Assembly (NCBI GenBank): GCA_040437565.1
Contig: JBDOQK010000043.1
Span: 124,001-188,000 of the forward strand
Direction: 5' to 3'
From: Albugo candida
Lineage: Eukaryota > Oomycota > Peronosporomycetes > Albuginales
DNA length: 64,000 nt
The position numbers and the translations under genes are program-made. Under the pieces are notes generated by a model. It was not told where the DNA came from. It saw nothing but the letters and a program-made list of their open reading frames with translations, and did not search any database. Below are positions 22,587-32,065 of the stretch, piece by piece; the first letter of the stretch is position 1; the number at the start of each line of letters is the position of its first letter.

Positions 22587-23009
22587 CTAAACTTGATAGC
22601 CGCTCTTTGTCGAACCTGCGAGACGATCGACCACACTTCTGATGCCAGGAAGGTTTAGTATCGTACCGAGAATAGGCATTTGACGCATAAATGCGACAGC
22701 TACGGGGAAAAATGATCCAAACAAATTGAGAAATCCAAATGATTGAAACACCATCCCAACGACTGGCCATCGTGCCATGACCAATATGATTCCGCCTAGA
22801 AAACAAAGAATCCCTCGCCATCGCTCCCTCCGTGTGAAAAAGCGGATTGTTCGCTGGAATCCGATTGTCAAAGCGACACCGGACAACAGTAATATATCCC
22901 CAAGAGCTAACAACGCCGCATCGAAGAACAAAATAACACCAAGTAATAGAAATCCAAAACCAATTCCCAGCAACAGCGTTCCAATCTTTCGATTGTCATC
23001 AAAACTCAT
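22587..23009 (-). CDS. GOT1: Got1/GOLT1-like vesicle transport membrane protein (140 aa)
   Basis: Complete single-exon ORF, start MSFDDNRKIG. Four hydrophobic helices: IGTLLLGIGFGFLLLGVILF, ALLALGDILLLSGVALTIG, a third after the basic loop RRERWRGILCFLGGIILV, and WPVVGMVFQSFGFLNLFG. The motif LFFDAALLALGDILLLSG and the RWP-x-x-G segment are typical of Got1, a conserved ER-Golgi membrane protein with a role in vesicle tethering or fusion. Length equals the family norm (about 138). The gene lies 172 bp downstream, on the same strand, of the GTP cyclohydrolase gene's 3' end in map order. Confidence 0.92.
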   Translation of the reverse strand: MSFDDNRKIGTLLLGIGFGFLLLGVILFFDAALLALGDILLLSGVALTIGFQRTIRFFTRRERWRGILCFLGGIILVMARWPVVGMVFQSFGFLNLFGSFFPVAVAFMRQMPILGTILNLPGIRSVVDRLAGSTKSGYQV

Positions 23010-23181
23010 TTCGCGTGCGGGAACGTGAATACTGTTCTCGACTACAATTGGAAGAAAACCTTACATCTACTCTCGGATTGGTTGAATCATTTAGTAAAAG
23101 CGGATTGGCTATAAAGCTCTCCTTGTTGCTTATATCATCCAATCACAATGAGGACGGCTCTATCATACAAAAGTGCGCAGC
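23010..23181. promoter_or_regulatory. Got1 promoter with several CCAAT boxes
   Basis: Within 172 bp are ATTGG at about 23047, 23077-23081 and 23104-23108 and CCAAT at 23139-23143. A TATA-like CTATAAAG follows the third. Confidence 0.5.
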
Positions 23182-23955
23182 TCAAAGACCGCCGTCGTCT
23201 TCATCCAAACTTTCGTCGGTTGACATGGTGTCTTCCTCGATGTCTGCGCTTCCCGTTGGTAGAAGATGGAACATTCTCTTGCTTTTAGCGACCAAATAAT
23301 CCTTGCTGTGTTTTCCAGGTGGCATAATGACTGGAATACGTCCTTCCACATCAATAAACAGCTGACCGAGTAGAAAGAGCTTTCGCGGATTGTTTGTCAA
23401 CAGCCTTATAGATTTAATTCCAAGATCGCGGAGAATGAATTGAACAGCTTCGTAAGATCGATAATCGTCTTGGAATCCCAGGACACGATTTGCGTCGACT
23501 GTATCATACCCGTTTTCCTGCATCGAATATGCTTTAATTTTATTCGCGAGTCCAATGCCTCTTCCTTCTTGAGGCATATATATGACAACGCCTTCATGTT
23601 CCAAAATGTACTCTTTGGCGTATTGTAATTGCTCTCGACAATCACATTTTAAAGATCCAAACACCTCGGAAGTCGCACATTGATCATGAACACGAACGGG
23701 TACACTCGTACGACCTTTAAGATCGCCCACCACCATTGCGATTGGTTCGCTCTCCCGCAAGGATCCTTTTGACCGATACGCACGAATTCGAAAGTCTCCG
23801 TCTGTGGTTGGTAAAAGTGTCTCTGCCACAAATTCGGTACGAACGTGTGATCCCAAGCACGTAAGCCCCGGAGAAGCTGGTCCTTTGATCGGCGGGAATC
23901 TTAATGCGCTGATGGGATTTACGGGATCTGATTGGTGGCAATTTTGACAAACCAT
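23182..23955 (-). CDS. ribA: GTP cyclohydrolase II (257 aa)
   Basis: ATG at 23955; the frame's longer start is a TTG two codons upstream. The enzyme (EC 3.5.4.25) opens GTP to the first riboflavin precursor. Core signatures: VRVHDQCATSEVFGSLKCDC carries the three zinc Cys, EGVVIYMPQEGRGIGLANK is the catalytic and phosphate-binding loop, and IRLLTNNPRK is the guanine-binding end. An N-terminal extension begins MVCQNCH with a CxxC, a feature of longer eukaryotic forms. The C-terminus is acidic (EEDTMSTDESLDEDD). It is a stand-alone enzyme with no fused RibB domain. It implies de novo riboflavin synthesis. Confidence 0.93.
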   Translation of the reverse strand: MVCQNCHQSDPVNPISALRFPPIKGPASPGLTCLGSHVRTEFVAETLLPTTDGDFRIRAYRSKGSLRESEPIAMVVGDLKGRTSVPVRVHDQCATSEVFGSLKCDCREQLQYAKEYILEHEGVVIYMPQEGRGIGLANKIKAYSMQENGYDTVDANRVLGFQDDYRSYEAVQFILRDLGIKSIRLLTNNPRKLFLLGQLFIDVEGRIPVIMPPGKHSKDYLVAKSKRMFHLLPTGSADIEEDTMSTDESLDEDDGGL

Positions 23956-25824
23956 CTTCAAGTTGATCGGAAGTGCGTTATTATCCAGGGATCTACTGCA
24001 ACCACACAGAATAATGCGTGTGTTTACAGTGGTAAATTTGAATTTGTGAGAATGTCGTGGAGATGGATATCCAAGTTTTCAGGAATTCAAAAGAGGATCG
24101 CTAAATACGGATGGAAGTTACGATATGCGTGTCTAAATATAAGACGATAAAGTCGCTCTCCTCTTTTTGCTTTCTGATCAAAATGTATAATACTATATGG
24201 ATGTTGCGTGAAGGTGTGGGGGAATATTCAGTATACCTAGCTAAATGTATATTGCACCGAATAATTATAGTAACATCGAAAGTCATGTTTTCGTAATGTA
24301 CAATTATACTAGTTCTAACTACCACCGCCGATCATGTACTTTGCTGCGGCTATGGATAAGACACAGATTTTGGCAATTGCGAGCGAAAACTAGTAGTTCA
24401 CGACACCGAATAGTGGACTCTATCGACAGCACTCTTTCTTGCTTGTATTATGTACGAGACACCGCAGAAAATTTAATTACAAAAATTTATATTTGTCTTA
24501 CAAGATCCGTACATTTTTCTCATCTTGACCTAATCAAATGTATTGTTACGTCAATTACAATAATTACGCCAAGTATCCATCTTGCTTGACGAGGCCACGC
24601 ATTTCCTAGTTTCAATGATCGAAACATGCAACAATAGAAGATTTAAGATCAAATGTGTTCTTGAGTATCGCTATGGTTTATGCTACGACACTCTCCCTTA
24701 TTTGAATTCTTCCAGTCCGCCAGGATGGCGCTCCAAATTAAGATCTGCCATAATCCTAGTCCTGATTTTGATGCACGAGTGTCGACCTCAAATACTGCCA
24801 GGGTCATTTTTGTGCAGGGAAAAGTTCAGGTAATTATATTTATATGCAAACTATTTACAAAACTGGGTATAACATCAATTTGAAATCGATTGACGAAAAT
24901 CCTTAGGTTCAATTCATTTAAGTGCTTCAGCTGGTTGCCATCGCCACAGGACAATATTATATCAACAAGTATATATTTCGCCGTCAATATGGCTATAGCA
25001 TCTTTGCTCAAAGCATACGGAGTTCTTTGTGAAGGAGTTATGCACAATTTGATCGTCAAATCAACCGCACGGATACGGGTACATCGCCCACGCGATTACT
25101 GTGTGCTGATTACTGAGAAGCACAAATAGCTGTAGGAAGAACTTTGAAAGAAGAAAAACTTGCCCGCAAGCGATGTACCAAGGCGTCGTATTGAATTCCG
25201 TGGGAATAAATCGATAAGCAAATGCAACGCAAGATTTCGCTTTGAAGTTTGGGCGGACTTTGGCATCGCGTCAGCACACCACGCTACCGAATTTTGTATC
25301 AGCTGCTGATACCGATCAATTCCAACTATTTATTATCGCGTAAAACAGCGAGTGTTGCGCACCACATCGCCAAAAAAGACGTTTATCAGACTCGATGCAG
25401 CTGTTCGATATGCTTGCGTTCATCGAATGAGATGCATCAACAAATTCTAAGAGCGCGTGGAATCGTAAGGGATGGTTTAACGTTATACGTCAATGATGGC
25501 CGTCAGTTAGGGCTCATCGAGCACACTATTGCTTTTTCAAACTTATTTCGGAACGCATGTTGTTAACTTATAAGCGCATTGAATATATCATTACAGTAAT
25601 GTGTCATAAATTGCATTAATGTCCTACATAATATCTTCCTTTTTTTTTCTACTCAATAGACGATTCCTTCATAAAGTTTCCATTGTCTGGTCATTTTCTG
25701 TCAACTCAATCTTGAATTGGTCAATTCCCATCTAAATTTGCTGATTTATATCCGGGCTTTATCACGACACTAGGAATTACTATAGAAATTGGCGACGACG
25801 ATTTTTCTTGCTAAGAGACTCAAT
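23956..25824. other. Intergenic, gene-poor
   Basis: About 1.9 kb of AT-rich sequence. Open frames up to 115 codons exist but none has a recognisable motif. The end contains ATTGGTCAA at 25716-25724, the motif shared with the Arf and apyrase upstream regions. Confidence 0.4.
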
Positions 25825-25914
25825 ATGATGCTGTTCTTTTTCTTCTGTCGTATTCTTTCGTCTTCGATGCTCAATCCTATGACTGCTTTCATTCTCACTA
25901 TTCAATTACTTACG

Positions 25915-26765
25915 ATGAACACCCGACAAGCAACAACAAACTCACGGCTAAAACCCGCCAACATGCGCCGCGTTGGTGGTGGCTATGTTCCAATTCAGGA
26001 GCAGCCACACCAGCGAGCCCGGCCAGCAACCTCAGCAATCTCAGCGACCGTCAGCACCGAGCTCCAAAGACTCCGCAAAGAGAACGAGTCGCTCAAGAGA
26101 GAGATTGGTCATCTCAGGGCTNNNNNNNNNNNNNNNNNNNNNNNNNNNNNNNNNNNNNNNNNNNNNNNNNNNNNNNNNNNNNNNNNNNNNNNNNNNNNNN
26201 NNNNNNNNNNNNNNNNNNNNNCAAAGAGAACGAGTCGCTCAAGAGAGAGATTGGTCATCTCAGGGCTTCGAAGGCTCAATCAGAGTCAGCATTTGCGCGC
26301 CAGAATGATGCGCTACTCGAGGTAACAGAAAGGAATCAAACTTTGAAAATGCGACTTCAGCAGCAAGCAGCCGAGGTTGCTGACCAAAAGGATTGCATTG
26401 ATAAGCTTTCCTCGCAACTAGAGACGACTTTATCAGAGCTAGTGGACCGAAAAATCAACCTCTCAAAAGTTCAAACCGAGTATCAGAACGCAGTACGACT
26501 ACTTGGTGATTATCATCAGCAACTACAGCAAGTGTCAGCCAACAGTACTATCGTCTCAGAGCGTCCTGATACCCAAACTAATGATGAAACCTCGCCAACT
26601 TTCTTTAAAAAGCTTAATAGAGCACTCAGACTCGAAAATGACGAGTTGCATCGCAAAGTGGATGAATTGCGCGCAATGGTTGAGCACTTGCAACGTCAGA
26701 TACAGCAACTTCAGCAACTTCTGGCATCGAAAAAACAAACAATCAATGTAGGTAGGAACAGCTAA
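25915..26765 (+). CDS. Coiled-coil protein of unknown function
   Basis: The frame is interrupted by a gap with 46-bp duplicated flanks; joining 25915-26121 to 26268-26765 restores one ORF of 234 aa from MNTRQATTNS. An upstream ATG at 25825 would add a hydrophobic leader (MMLFFFFCRIL...), so a secreted or anchored form cannot be excluded. The first 50 residues are basic and polar. From LQRLRKENESLKREIGHLRA onward the protein is an almost continuous heptad-rich coiled coil, broken by a polar, acidic loop, and ends with EHLQRQIQQLQQLL. No family recognised. A cytoskeletal or scaffolding role is only a guess. Confidence 0.65.
26076..26267. repeat. Assembly gap with duplicated 46-bp flanks in the coiled-coil gene
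   Basis: Bases 26076-26121 recur at 26222-26267 around 100 N (26122-26221). Confidence 0.88.
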
Positions 26766-27803
26766 TATTCTTCTTAATTAAATAAAATCTCTTTTTCTAA
26801 TTTGATTGCCAAAAAAATAACGTCGTGTTTTTCTATGTTGTTGCATTCTCTCCGTGATTATCGACAGTCGGCGCCGGTTGATACCGGTAAGAAGAGTGCA
26901 AGTGCAACTCCGATCCTAGTACTACCTAGTACTAGCTGTTCAGCGTAGTGTGGTGGACATGAATGTGAAGAATACTGTACTTCATTTTATTACCAATTGA
27001 TTACAATTTTTTTTTGAATCTATCAGCAAAGCTCGGAATTCGTTCATCAAAAGAATCTTGCATTTGTAGCCATTTTTTAGGTTTTAATATATTGCAAAAT
27101 CAGTTTACTAGTGGCGCGCATTGAGATTAGAATAGTATTATTATGTTCCAGCTACCGATTGTCCAATTTGCCACTATAATCCTCCAAAGCGAATCTTTGC
27201 ACATTGCTTAATGTACTCTCCGCCGATCCCGAAAAGCTTAAGCGTTTGCGAAAAATGCAAAAATACATTCTGGATCCGCAATCGTGTCCTATGTCTCACA
27301 AGCTACGCGTAGGAAACATTTCTGTATCGCGATATATGAAGTGGCCCTTTACATAACTTATTTGATATTATTATTTCGTAGAGACAGCAAACATCATTTA
27401 AAGCGACAGTAACGTTTTGAATCCTTTCGCCACGAAAATAGCCAATTCTTCATTCTCAAACTCAAGATCCAAGCTTCTTTTCTCCGTTACAAGCGAAATA
27501 TATAGANNNNNNNNNNNNNNNNNNNNNNNNNNNNNNNNNNNNNNNNNNNNNNNNNNNNNNNNNNNNNNNNNNNNNNNNNNNNNNNNNNNNNNNNNNNNNN
27601 NNNNNNACATTGCTTAATGTACTCTCCGCCGATCCCGAAAAGCTTAAGCGTTTGCGAAAAATGCAAAAATACATTCTGGATCCGCAATCGTGTCCTATGT
27701 CTCACAAGCTACGCGTAGGAAACATTTCTGTATCGCGATATATGAAGTGGCCCTTTACATAACTTATTTGATATTATTATTTCGTAGAGACAGCAAACAT
27801 CAT
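26766..27803. other. Intergenic, partly artefactual
   Basis: True intergenic sequence to about 27200, then a false second copy (27201-27506) of the adenylate kinase 3' end and its flank. The minus frame at about 27398-27506 repeats the C-terminus of the kinase and is not a gene. Confidence 0.7.
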
Positions 27804-27912
27804 TTAAAGCGACAGTAACGTTTTGAATCCTTTCGCCACGAAAATCGCCAATTCTTCATTCTCAAACTCAAGATCCAAGCTTCTTTTCTCCGTTACAAGC
27901 GAAATATATAGA
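27201..27912. repeat. Assembly gap with duplicated 306-bp flanks
   Basis: Bases 27201-27506 recur at 27607-27912 around 100 N (27507-27606), with one mismatch: A at 27440 versus C at 27846. The difference is synonymous (Ala) in the kinase frame, so it may be a real heterozygous site or a read error. Confidence 0.88.
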
Positions 27913-29093
27913 TGAGAGCATTCTTTCTTTCCTGAGCGCTTCAACACATTGGTTTCTTGACCGCGTTCGACTCGAATAACGTCACAAAGCGCTAAACTTT
28001 GATCGATTGTGGGACGCTTCAAGTAACTGCCACTTTCTGTTCTCTTCTCCTTCGGATTCTGCCAGAATACTCGTGAATAATCCAGATCAGTATACACCGT
28101 TCGAACGTGTGGTCTTCCTCTTCGTCCATGCTTCTTTACGTTGAACCCGTCCTCGAGCATCATCTTGAACCGCGTGATTAGTTGACCATCCCGATCAGCA
28201 ATGTCTTTCTTTGCCATTTGGACTCTTTTTACCGCTTGCTCTAATGAAGTTACAGCTTCATTTGCATCTGATTTTAGTGATGCAGGTTCGTCCTCCAGCC
28301 TCTCTGAATTTATATTCTTGGATGAGCAAATAGAATTGCAAATTGGAGACATCCCTTTCGAGTCTTTCTCACTAAATTGAAGTTCCACGGCCGTTTTCTT
28401 CCACATGAATTTCGGATCTAATTGAGTGTCTTCTTCGATCTGATTATCACTTTTATTTCGATTGCCTTGTGATTGCTTTATGAGACGACATACTCGTTGA
28501 TATACTGAATCCATATCTTCTTTCGCGTCGATTCGAGACGCCACCACTGAATATTGTAGATTGATTGACTCTCCATGCGTTCGATACGCTTCCATTCTCG
28601 GTAGTATCATTTCCAGCGCATCATCCTTCCTTCTGCTGAGTCGCTTCTTCACATCCAAACCCGAGGGAATATGATATCGCTCATGGTAGATTTTCTTTGT
28701 CACCGAATCAAACATTCGTCCTGTAATCCGTTTAATACATTCACTTTCGTCTAATTCCAGCACGAAAACAAGTGACGGGACGATTTGCTTTTGGCACATT
28801 CCAATACATTGCTCCGCAGTTCGCGGGAATCCATCCAAAATCCATCCCCTTTTCCCATTATGTGTACATTCCAATACCGTCTCAGCCACCATTTCGATCA
28901 CGACTGCATCAGGAACGAGCTCTTTTCGGCGAATGCAATTGCTGGCTATCAATCCTAACTTGGTGTGGTTCACGATATTATCACGCAATATAGTGCCAGT
29001 AGCGATATGCTCAAGATTGTAATTTTCACAAAGACGTTCCGCTAGCGATGACTTACCAGCGCCCGGAGGACCGTTGATGAGAAGCTGAAGCAT
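27804..29093 (-). CDS. Adenylate kinase fused to a C-terminal PH-like domain (429 aa)
   Basis: Single exon; the first ATG is at 29093 (MLQLLINGPP), the frame upstream being open from a GTG. Residues 1-220 form a nucleoside monophosphate kinase: P-loop GPPGAGKSS, the AMP-site segment ATGTILRDNI, GWILDGFPRTAEQ, a short LID (GRMFDSVTKKIYHERYHIP) and the RLSRRKDD helix. A polar linker of about 90 residues follows. The last 120 residues look like a pleckstrin-homology fold: FKMMLEDGFNVKKHGRRGRP, HVRTVYTDLDYSRVFWQNP, CDVIRVERG, LYISLVTEKRSLDLEFENEE and a final helix AIFVAKGFKTLLSL. The PH assignment rests on pattern only. The architecture suggests AMP kinase activity tethered to a membrane or partner. 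Divergent from the IMPase gene. Confidence 0.82.
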   Translation of the reverse strand: MLQLLINGPPGAGKSSLAERLCENYNLEHIATGTILRDNIVNHTKLGLIASNCIRRKELVPDAVVIEMVAETVLECTHNGKRGWILDGFPRTAEQCIGMCQKQIVPSLVFVLELDESECIKRITGRMFDSVTKKIYHERYHIPSGLDVKKRLSRRKDDALEMILPRMEAYRTHGESINLQYSVVASRIDAKEDMDSVYQRVCRLIKQSQGNRNKSDNQIEEDTQLDPKFMWKKTAVELQFSEKDSKGMSPICNSICSSKNINSERLEDEPASLKSDANEAVTSLEQAVKRVQMAKKDIADRDGQLITRFKMMLEDGFNVKKHGRRGRPHVRTVYTDLDYSRVFWQNPKEKRTESGSYLKRPTIDQSLALCDVIRVERGQETNVLKRSGKKECSHLYISLVTEKRSLDLEFENEELAIFVAKGFKTLLSL

Positions 29094-29270
29094 CAAATTG
29101 CAACGATATTTCTTTTCAAGAGAATTTGTAGCTTTATGGGATTGCAGGATGCTTGAAGAGCCGAAAATGAGTGAAACCGCGTGGCATTTCACATTCCTAA
29201 TACAGGAGTTGGTAACTCCTGAATGAACTTTAGTTAAGCTCGGTCAAACGTACCGTACTTAAAGCTTGCT

Positions 29271-30169
29271 ATGAGTCAAAATGCGATCGACGCGATGCTT
29301 TCTACGGCGATCCACGCTGCTAAAGAAGCAGGAAATATCATGCGATTGAACCTCACCTCCTCCACAATCGAAAAAGAAAAGTCTTCTAAAGACGATCTTG
29401 TCACTATCATCGACCAGCAGTGTCAAAATATCATTGCAAAAGCGATTCAAACTGCTTTTCCATTGCACGATTTTCTCGGAGAAGAAGATGTGGAGCCTGG
29501 TAGTGACGCATCCGAAAAAGCCTTTCGTGAATTCGAATCAAAGGAATGGCTGTGGATAGTGGATCCAATTGATGGAACTACAAACTTTGTTCATCATCGA
29601 CCCAGTAGTGTCGTTTCTATCGCACTGGCGAATCGAGGAATGGTAATGCTGGGAGTCATTTACGATCCCTATCGAGATGAGATGTTTTCAGCTTGTCGGG
29701 GTCAAGGAAGTTTCTTGAATGGAAAGGCAATATCTGTCAGCTCGGAAAAGTTGTTTTCGGAGGCGTTGATTGGTTTTGGGATTGGAACGAAAGAGAGTGT
29801 TCGAGTGCCCATGCTCGAGTGTGTCACAAAATTCGCATCACAATGTCGTGGAATTCGACTGCAGGGAGCGTCGGCACTGGAGCTAGCGTGGGTTGCGTGT
29901 GGACGTCAAACGGTATGATCAAGCTTTCAAAGATCTTATAAGACTGATTTCGTGTGACTCAGGCATTTTACGAGCTCGATTTGAATTCTTGGGATATTGC
30001 TGCTGGGACATTGCTGGTACAAGAAGCAGGAGGGAATATCACGGATGGAATTGGCGCTTCTTTTGCGCTCCATATGCGTCATATCGCTGCTTCGAATGGC
30101 GCTTCCGATGTGCATGATACGCTGATTCGTTTGATCCAGGAAGCAAATGCTCATAAAGTGCGTATTTGA
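29271..30169 (+). CDS. IMPA: Inositol monophosphatase family protein (282 aa, two exons)
   Basis: Exons 29271-29912 and 29963-30169, joined by a 50-bp intron after GRQT. Metal-site motifs: GEED (about residue 70), WIVDPIDGTTNFVH (about residues 96-109) and WDIAAG (exon 2). DDLVTIIDQQCQ is the usual start of the fold. The family removes phosphate from inositol-1-phosphate with Mg and is Li-sensitive in many members; related enzymes act on histidinol or other sugar phosphates. The length equals animal IMPA1 (about 277). The stop lies 51 bp before the DHHC gene on the same strand. Confidence 0.93.
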
Positions 30170-30220
30170 TGCGCATTTAATTCACGTACCTTGACCTGCA
30201 TAAGTCTGACACCCCAGTCG

Positions 30221-31075
30221 ATGGCTCGGTATGCTCTTTGGCCTGCGCGGCTTACTTGGGCGAGTCTTCATATTTTCATATACGCTGTTATTCTTACCAA
30301 GACTACAAATCATGACGTCGACCCTCCTCTAATTCTATTCGCATCGTTAACTGTGGCGACTTATCTTGCACTACAGCTCTTGGATCCCGGATTTCTCTCA
30401 CGGGATAAAGATAGGTCATCTCTTCCTAGCTATCTAGATCAAGATCGTATTTGTGAGACGTGCAGCAGACGACAACCATTGCGCACAAAACACTGGCAAG
30501 ATTCTTGATAAAAGTATGCGTAAAGTGTCTAACAGGTCGCTGATCTAGCATGCTATGCAATCGCTGTGTTGAAGTATACGATCATCAGTACGTGTACGCA
30601 TATTGTTTCGTAAACAGTTACGATATACATGTATAGTTGTAGCTGTATGAGCACATGCATCGGTCGACGTAATCGACGCGTCTTTGTGCTATATCTAGCA
30701 TTACAAATGATGGAAGCCTTCTACATATTGTGTGTGTCGACCGGATTATTTGTGGCTGCCTCGACACTGGACGATTGGATCTCATCTAATGCCATTATTC
30801 TCAGCATCACAATGCTCACATGTATGGTATACCTTATTAGCACAATTTTATGGATATATCAACTGTATCTCATTTCAACGAATCAAGTAAGAACTTACGA
30901 TACTTTTATCCAACCGAATTGACTTTCCACGATGCGATAGACATCTTGGGAGCATGGTCGAAGGCAAGCAATCTCGTATTTACAAAATCAAGACGGCGTA
31001 CCATTCAACCGCGGATTTTTGCGAAATTGGTGGCACGTTCTCAATGCAACCGAAAATAACGCTAAGCACTATTAA
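30221..31075 (+). CDS. DHHC palmitoyltransferase with a GC-AG intron (four exons)
   Basis: Exons 30221-30495, 30549-30587, 30637-30886 and 30941-31075. The first intron begins GCAAG rather than GT, the other two GT. The Cys-rich domain reads CETC ... RTKHCMLCNRCVEVYDHHC, with all zinc Cys present. It is followed by SCMSTCIGRRNRR, where most enzymes have PWVNNCIG-R-N. A DPG motif precedes the domain. Four membrane helices are visible: LTWASLHIFIYAVIL, PLILFASLTVATYLALQLL, then VFVLYLALQMMEAFYILCVS and ILSITMLTCMVYLISTILW. The TTxE-like NQTSWE and PFNRGFLRNWW end motifs are present. It S-acylates proteins in Golgi or other membranes. I chose the ATG at 30221. The 3' end overlaps the convergent RP2-like gene by 14 bp. 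Confidence 0.9.
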
Positions 31076-32065
31076 GTGCGTGAGGAAATATCGCAAGTGG
31101 CTCATTCTCGTAACATAGAGCGCGTTCAGCTTCTTCCTGCAGATAGATATCAAGTAACTTGTTGTTAAAGAAGGCATCCGCTTACCTGGGTCGTATCGAA
31201 TGTGAACGATTGCATTCCGCCAAGCGTAAGATCCGCTTGAGATGTACAGTTGCCTGGGACCACTTCTTCGCTCTTGCAGTCTTCTTCGGATAAGACTTGA
31301 CGCAAAGAAGGCTTCCACAAATCAGGATCTTCTTCTTCCGTAATTAGTAGACGCCAGTTGTGTCCCGTTTTATTTGGATCATTAAAGTCATACACTTTTG
31401 ACCAGAGATTGCAGTGCGGGTCCAAACGCGCTTCGTGAAATTGCTGGAAAATATCTTAGTCGTGAATAAACGGGATGAAGGGAGTAATGTACTGTTGAGA
31501 GTTGTCGATACATTCCGTTAAAAGGAGCGAAACGCATCTCCGAAGACGTTTCAATGATCGGAGCCGTAAACGAATAAAGATACACGGTGCAGTTGATGCA
31601 ATCTCGAAAGCGGAGTTGCTTACTGCTTGATTCGTCAGTAATTTACTTGGAAAAAAAACGCACCTACCACGCGATTGTAAACACGCAATCGGAACAATTT
31701 CGAATGAAAACAGAAGAAGAAGATGGCCCGAGGAAAACTTTTGTGGCTACTACATGATCCACCTGAACCTGATCGGTATGGTCCAACAGCATCACGACAC
31801 AGTTCTTCAGATCCGACACATCAAATGGCTGACTAGAAAAGTAACAAACTTAGTGAAGAGTGCAAAGCAGTGAACAATACTTACCCGCAGATCGATCCTG
31901 GTAATTTGATCAGCGTTTCTTGTGCTTGATTTCGAAACGTGTAGTTCGTCTCAAATTCGTATTTTCGCCACTCATTTCGATCTTCAAACTGCGTACCATC
32001 GCTCGCTGTAAACTAATAAAACTTTAGCAATTGTATGGCACGCTACAAAGACGAACCACTTGCAT
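31062..32065 (-). CDS. RP2-like TBCC (C-CAP) domain protein, about 253 aa
   Basis: Inferred exons, in transcript order: 32060-32065, 31885-32012, 31668-31832, 31493-31622, 31186-31443 and 31062-31136, with introns of 45-52 bp; all phases fit. The domain reads LPGSICGQPFDVSDLKNCVV, then LGPSSSSVFIRNCSDCVFTI, ACKQLRFRDC, APIIETSSEMRF and NLWSKVYDF, aligning with the beta-helix of human RP2. RP2 is a GTPase-activating protein for Arl3, and its Q-x-R finger is kept (KQLRFRD). Unlike RP2 the protein has no nucleotide diphosphate kinase-like C-terminal domain and no visible MGC acylation start. The two-codon first exon is the weakest part and the real N-terminus may be farther upstream. Confidence 0.82.

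Noticed and set aside
27398-27610. A separate small gene duplicating the adenylate kinase C-terminus
   Set aside because: It is the left flank copy at an assembly gap, differing by one silent base.
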